A DNA stretch of 64,000 bases from Ligilactobacillus faecis (GTDB taxonomy: Bacteria > Bacillota > Bacilli > Lactobacillales > Lactobacillaceae), in the NCBI RefSeq assembly GCF_029889745.1, contig NZ_CP123639.1, positions 1,276,501 to 1,340,500 of the forward strand. Direction: 5' to 3'. Under the pieces are notes generated by a model. The model had not been told where the DNA came from, made no database searches, and saw nothing but the letters and a program-made list of their open reading frames with translations. Positions 63,111 to 64,000 of this stretch are shown piece after piece. The position numbers and the translations under genes were made by a program. Position 1 is the stretch's first letter, and each line of letters opens with the position of its first letter.

Positions 63111-64000
63111 TTATTTTTCTAATGGTTGTCCGTTAACAAATTCGTTGTCGTTTTTGATGATGAAATAGCCATAAATACCAGTGACTAAGACGATCAAGGC
63201 GATGATCTTAAAGGTCGTGCTGTAACCAAAGGAATCACGTAAGATCCCAAGTGGTGTCGATAAAATGACTTGTCCGACTTGAGCTGCGATCTGAAAACCG
63301 ATCATATAAAGCGTTGCTGAAAGTTTAGTATCAAAGTGCAACGTAAAGTACCGAAAGATCGAAAGGACAAAAAGTGGAACTTCAAGGGAGTGGAGCATCT
63401 TGACACAGGAGATCGCGATCGGGTCTGAGATCAAACCACAAAGCCCGATCCGTAAAAACATGATCGTTGTGCCTAACATCAAAGTCTTTTTGACGCCGAT
63501 CTTATGCATCAAAAGGGGCACAAGTCCTAACATCAAAGCTTCGACGAAAACTTGGATACTGTTCAAAGTCCCGTAAGTTTGCTGCCCAAGCGTAGTTGAG
63601 GAAAAGAGACTCGTGTAAAACTCAGGAAACATTTGTTGATCAAAGACATTATAAAAAGTCCAAGAAAACATCACAAAGATGATGATCTGCCAAAGAACTG
63701 GCAATTTTAGTAAGGCTAACATGTCTTTTAATTTAGGAGTCGAAGAATCCGTTTTCAATTCATCGATCGCTTTTAAGGCATCGAGTTCTTCTTGGGGACG
63801 CCAAAAGAGCAGGTCAAGCAGTAAAAACAGTCCGATCACAGAACCACCGATAAAGTTTAAATTTGGATCTTTGACAAAGATAAAACCGGCGATCAAGGCT
63901 GCAAGCGCGTAGCCAAAAGAGCCCCAAGCGCGGGCTTGCCCGTAAGCAAAACCAAAGACACGAGAGAAACGTTCAGTCGTAGCTTCTAAAACACCGACAG
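63111..64000 (-). CDS. Oligosaccharide:H+ symporter, LacY/CscB type, partial (5' end beyond window)
   Basis: The frame is open from the window edge to 63111 (about 296 residues, C-terminal two thirds). In the edge part RVFGFAYGQARAWGSFGYA is the LacY-family loop signature (FEYGRARAWGSFGYA in LacY-like proteins); nine or so membrane spans follow, including WTFYNVFDQQMFPEFYTSLF, also characteristic. It would import sucrose or a related fructoside with a proton. First gene of symporter-GH32, with the LacI-type regulator behind them. An internal TTG near 63896 is not a real start. Confidence 0.88.
   Translation of the reverse strand, partial: VGVLEATTERFSRVFGFAYGQARAWGSFGYALAALIAGFIFVKDPNLNFIGGSVIGLFLLLDLLFWRPQEELDALKAIDELKTDSSTPKLKDMLALLKLPVLWQIIIFVMFSWTFYNVFDQQMFPEFYTSLFSSTTLGQQTYGTLNSIQVFVEALMLGLVPLLMHKIGVKKTLMLGTTIMFLRIGLCGLISDPIAISCVKMLHSLEVPLFVLSIFRYFTLHFDTKLSATLYMIGFQIAAQVGQVILSTPLGILRDSFGYSTTFKIIALIVLVTGIYGYFIIKNDNEFVNGQPLEK

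Noticed and set aside
63679-63912. + strand frame at the right edge
   Set aside because: It is the antisense shadow of the LacY/CscB-type symporter.

Overview
The window looks like a chromosomal segment of a low-GC Lactobacillaceae species, probably Ligilactobacillus. Supporting this are a PTS-type dihydroxyacetone kinase with a DhaS regulator, cre catabolite boxes, a KxYKxGKxW/LPxTG adhesin with paired glycosyltransferases, an isoleucine-2-epimerase-like aminotransferase and an ornithine-decarboxylase-type enzyme with a permease. The species call is inference. No rRNA or tRNA genes were seen.

Region 1 (1-11.5 kb) is AT-rich accessory DNA. It holds a decayed zinc-ribbon transposase, an intact IS30 element and three candidate defence loci on the + strand: a PD-(D/E)XK nuclease/DUF2075 helicase fusion; a Nudix hydrolase overlapping a PLD-nuclease/DEAH helicase/DUF3427 protein; and a retron whose RT carries a C-terminal TOPRIM domain. 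A candidate msr-msd RNA with a 12-bp a1/a2 stem lies directly upstream of the RT, and a well-spaced promoter is predicted to start at a1. A lipoprotein gene broken in an A-tract follows.

Region 2 (11.5-28.1 kb) starts with murQ, flanked by two membrane-anchored Ser/Ala-rich proteins. Then two same-orientation IS1182-type elements of equal length (14308-16101 and 26335-28128) enclose the whole glycerol block: glpD, glpK and a small membrane protein (cre-controlled), glpF, dhaMLK, and the regulator dhaS with a recognisable operator, plus gshA and two further genes. The second IS sits in what was a bidirectional terminator and changed both neighbouring gene ends.

Region 3 (28.1-35.8 kb) is housekeeping and accessory metabolism: MFS exporter, isoleucine-2-epimerase-like enzyme, amidohydrolase, tandem ABM-domain protein, LtrA, GNAT and an Old Yellow Enzyme homologue lacking the usual active-site histidines.

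Region 4 (36.1-53.5 kb) is an adhesin operon: two TagE/GtfA-GtfB-type glycosyltransferases directly followed by a 4745-residue Ala/Ser-rich cell-wall protein. Much of that protein is at least twelve diverged repeats with a strict 219/220-residue period, and it ends in a 28-residue repeat culminating in LPQTG.

Region 5 (53.5-64 kb) has an amino-acid permease divergent from an Orn/Lys decarboxylase, an adenosine deaminase remnant, a GNAT, a transsulfuration operon (CBS-like and CGL-like genes) preceded by a 25-residue leader peptide with three consecutive Cys codons and an attenuator-type terminator, and a sucrose/fructan cluster (LacI regulator, GH32, LacY/CscB-type symporter running off the window end).
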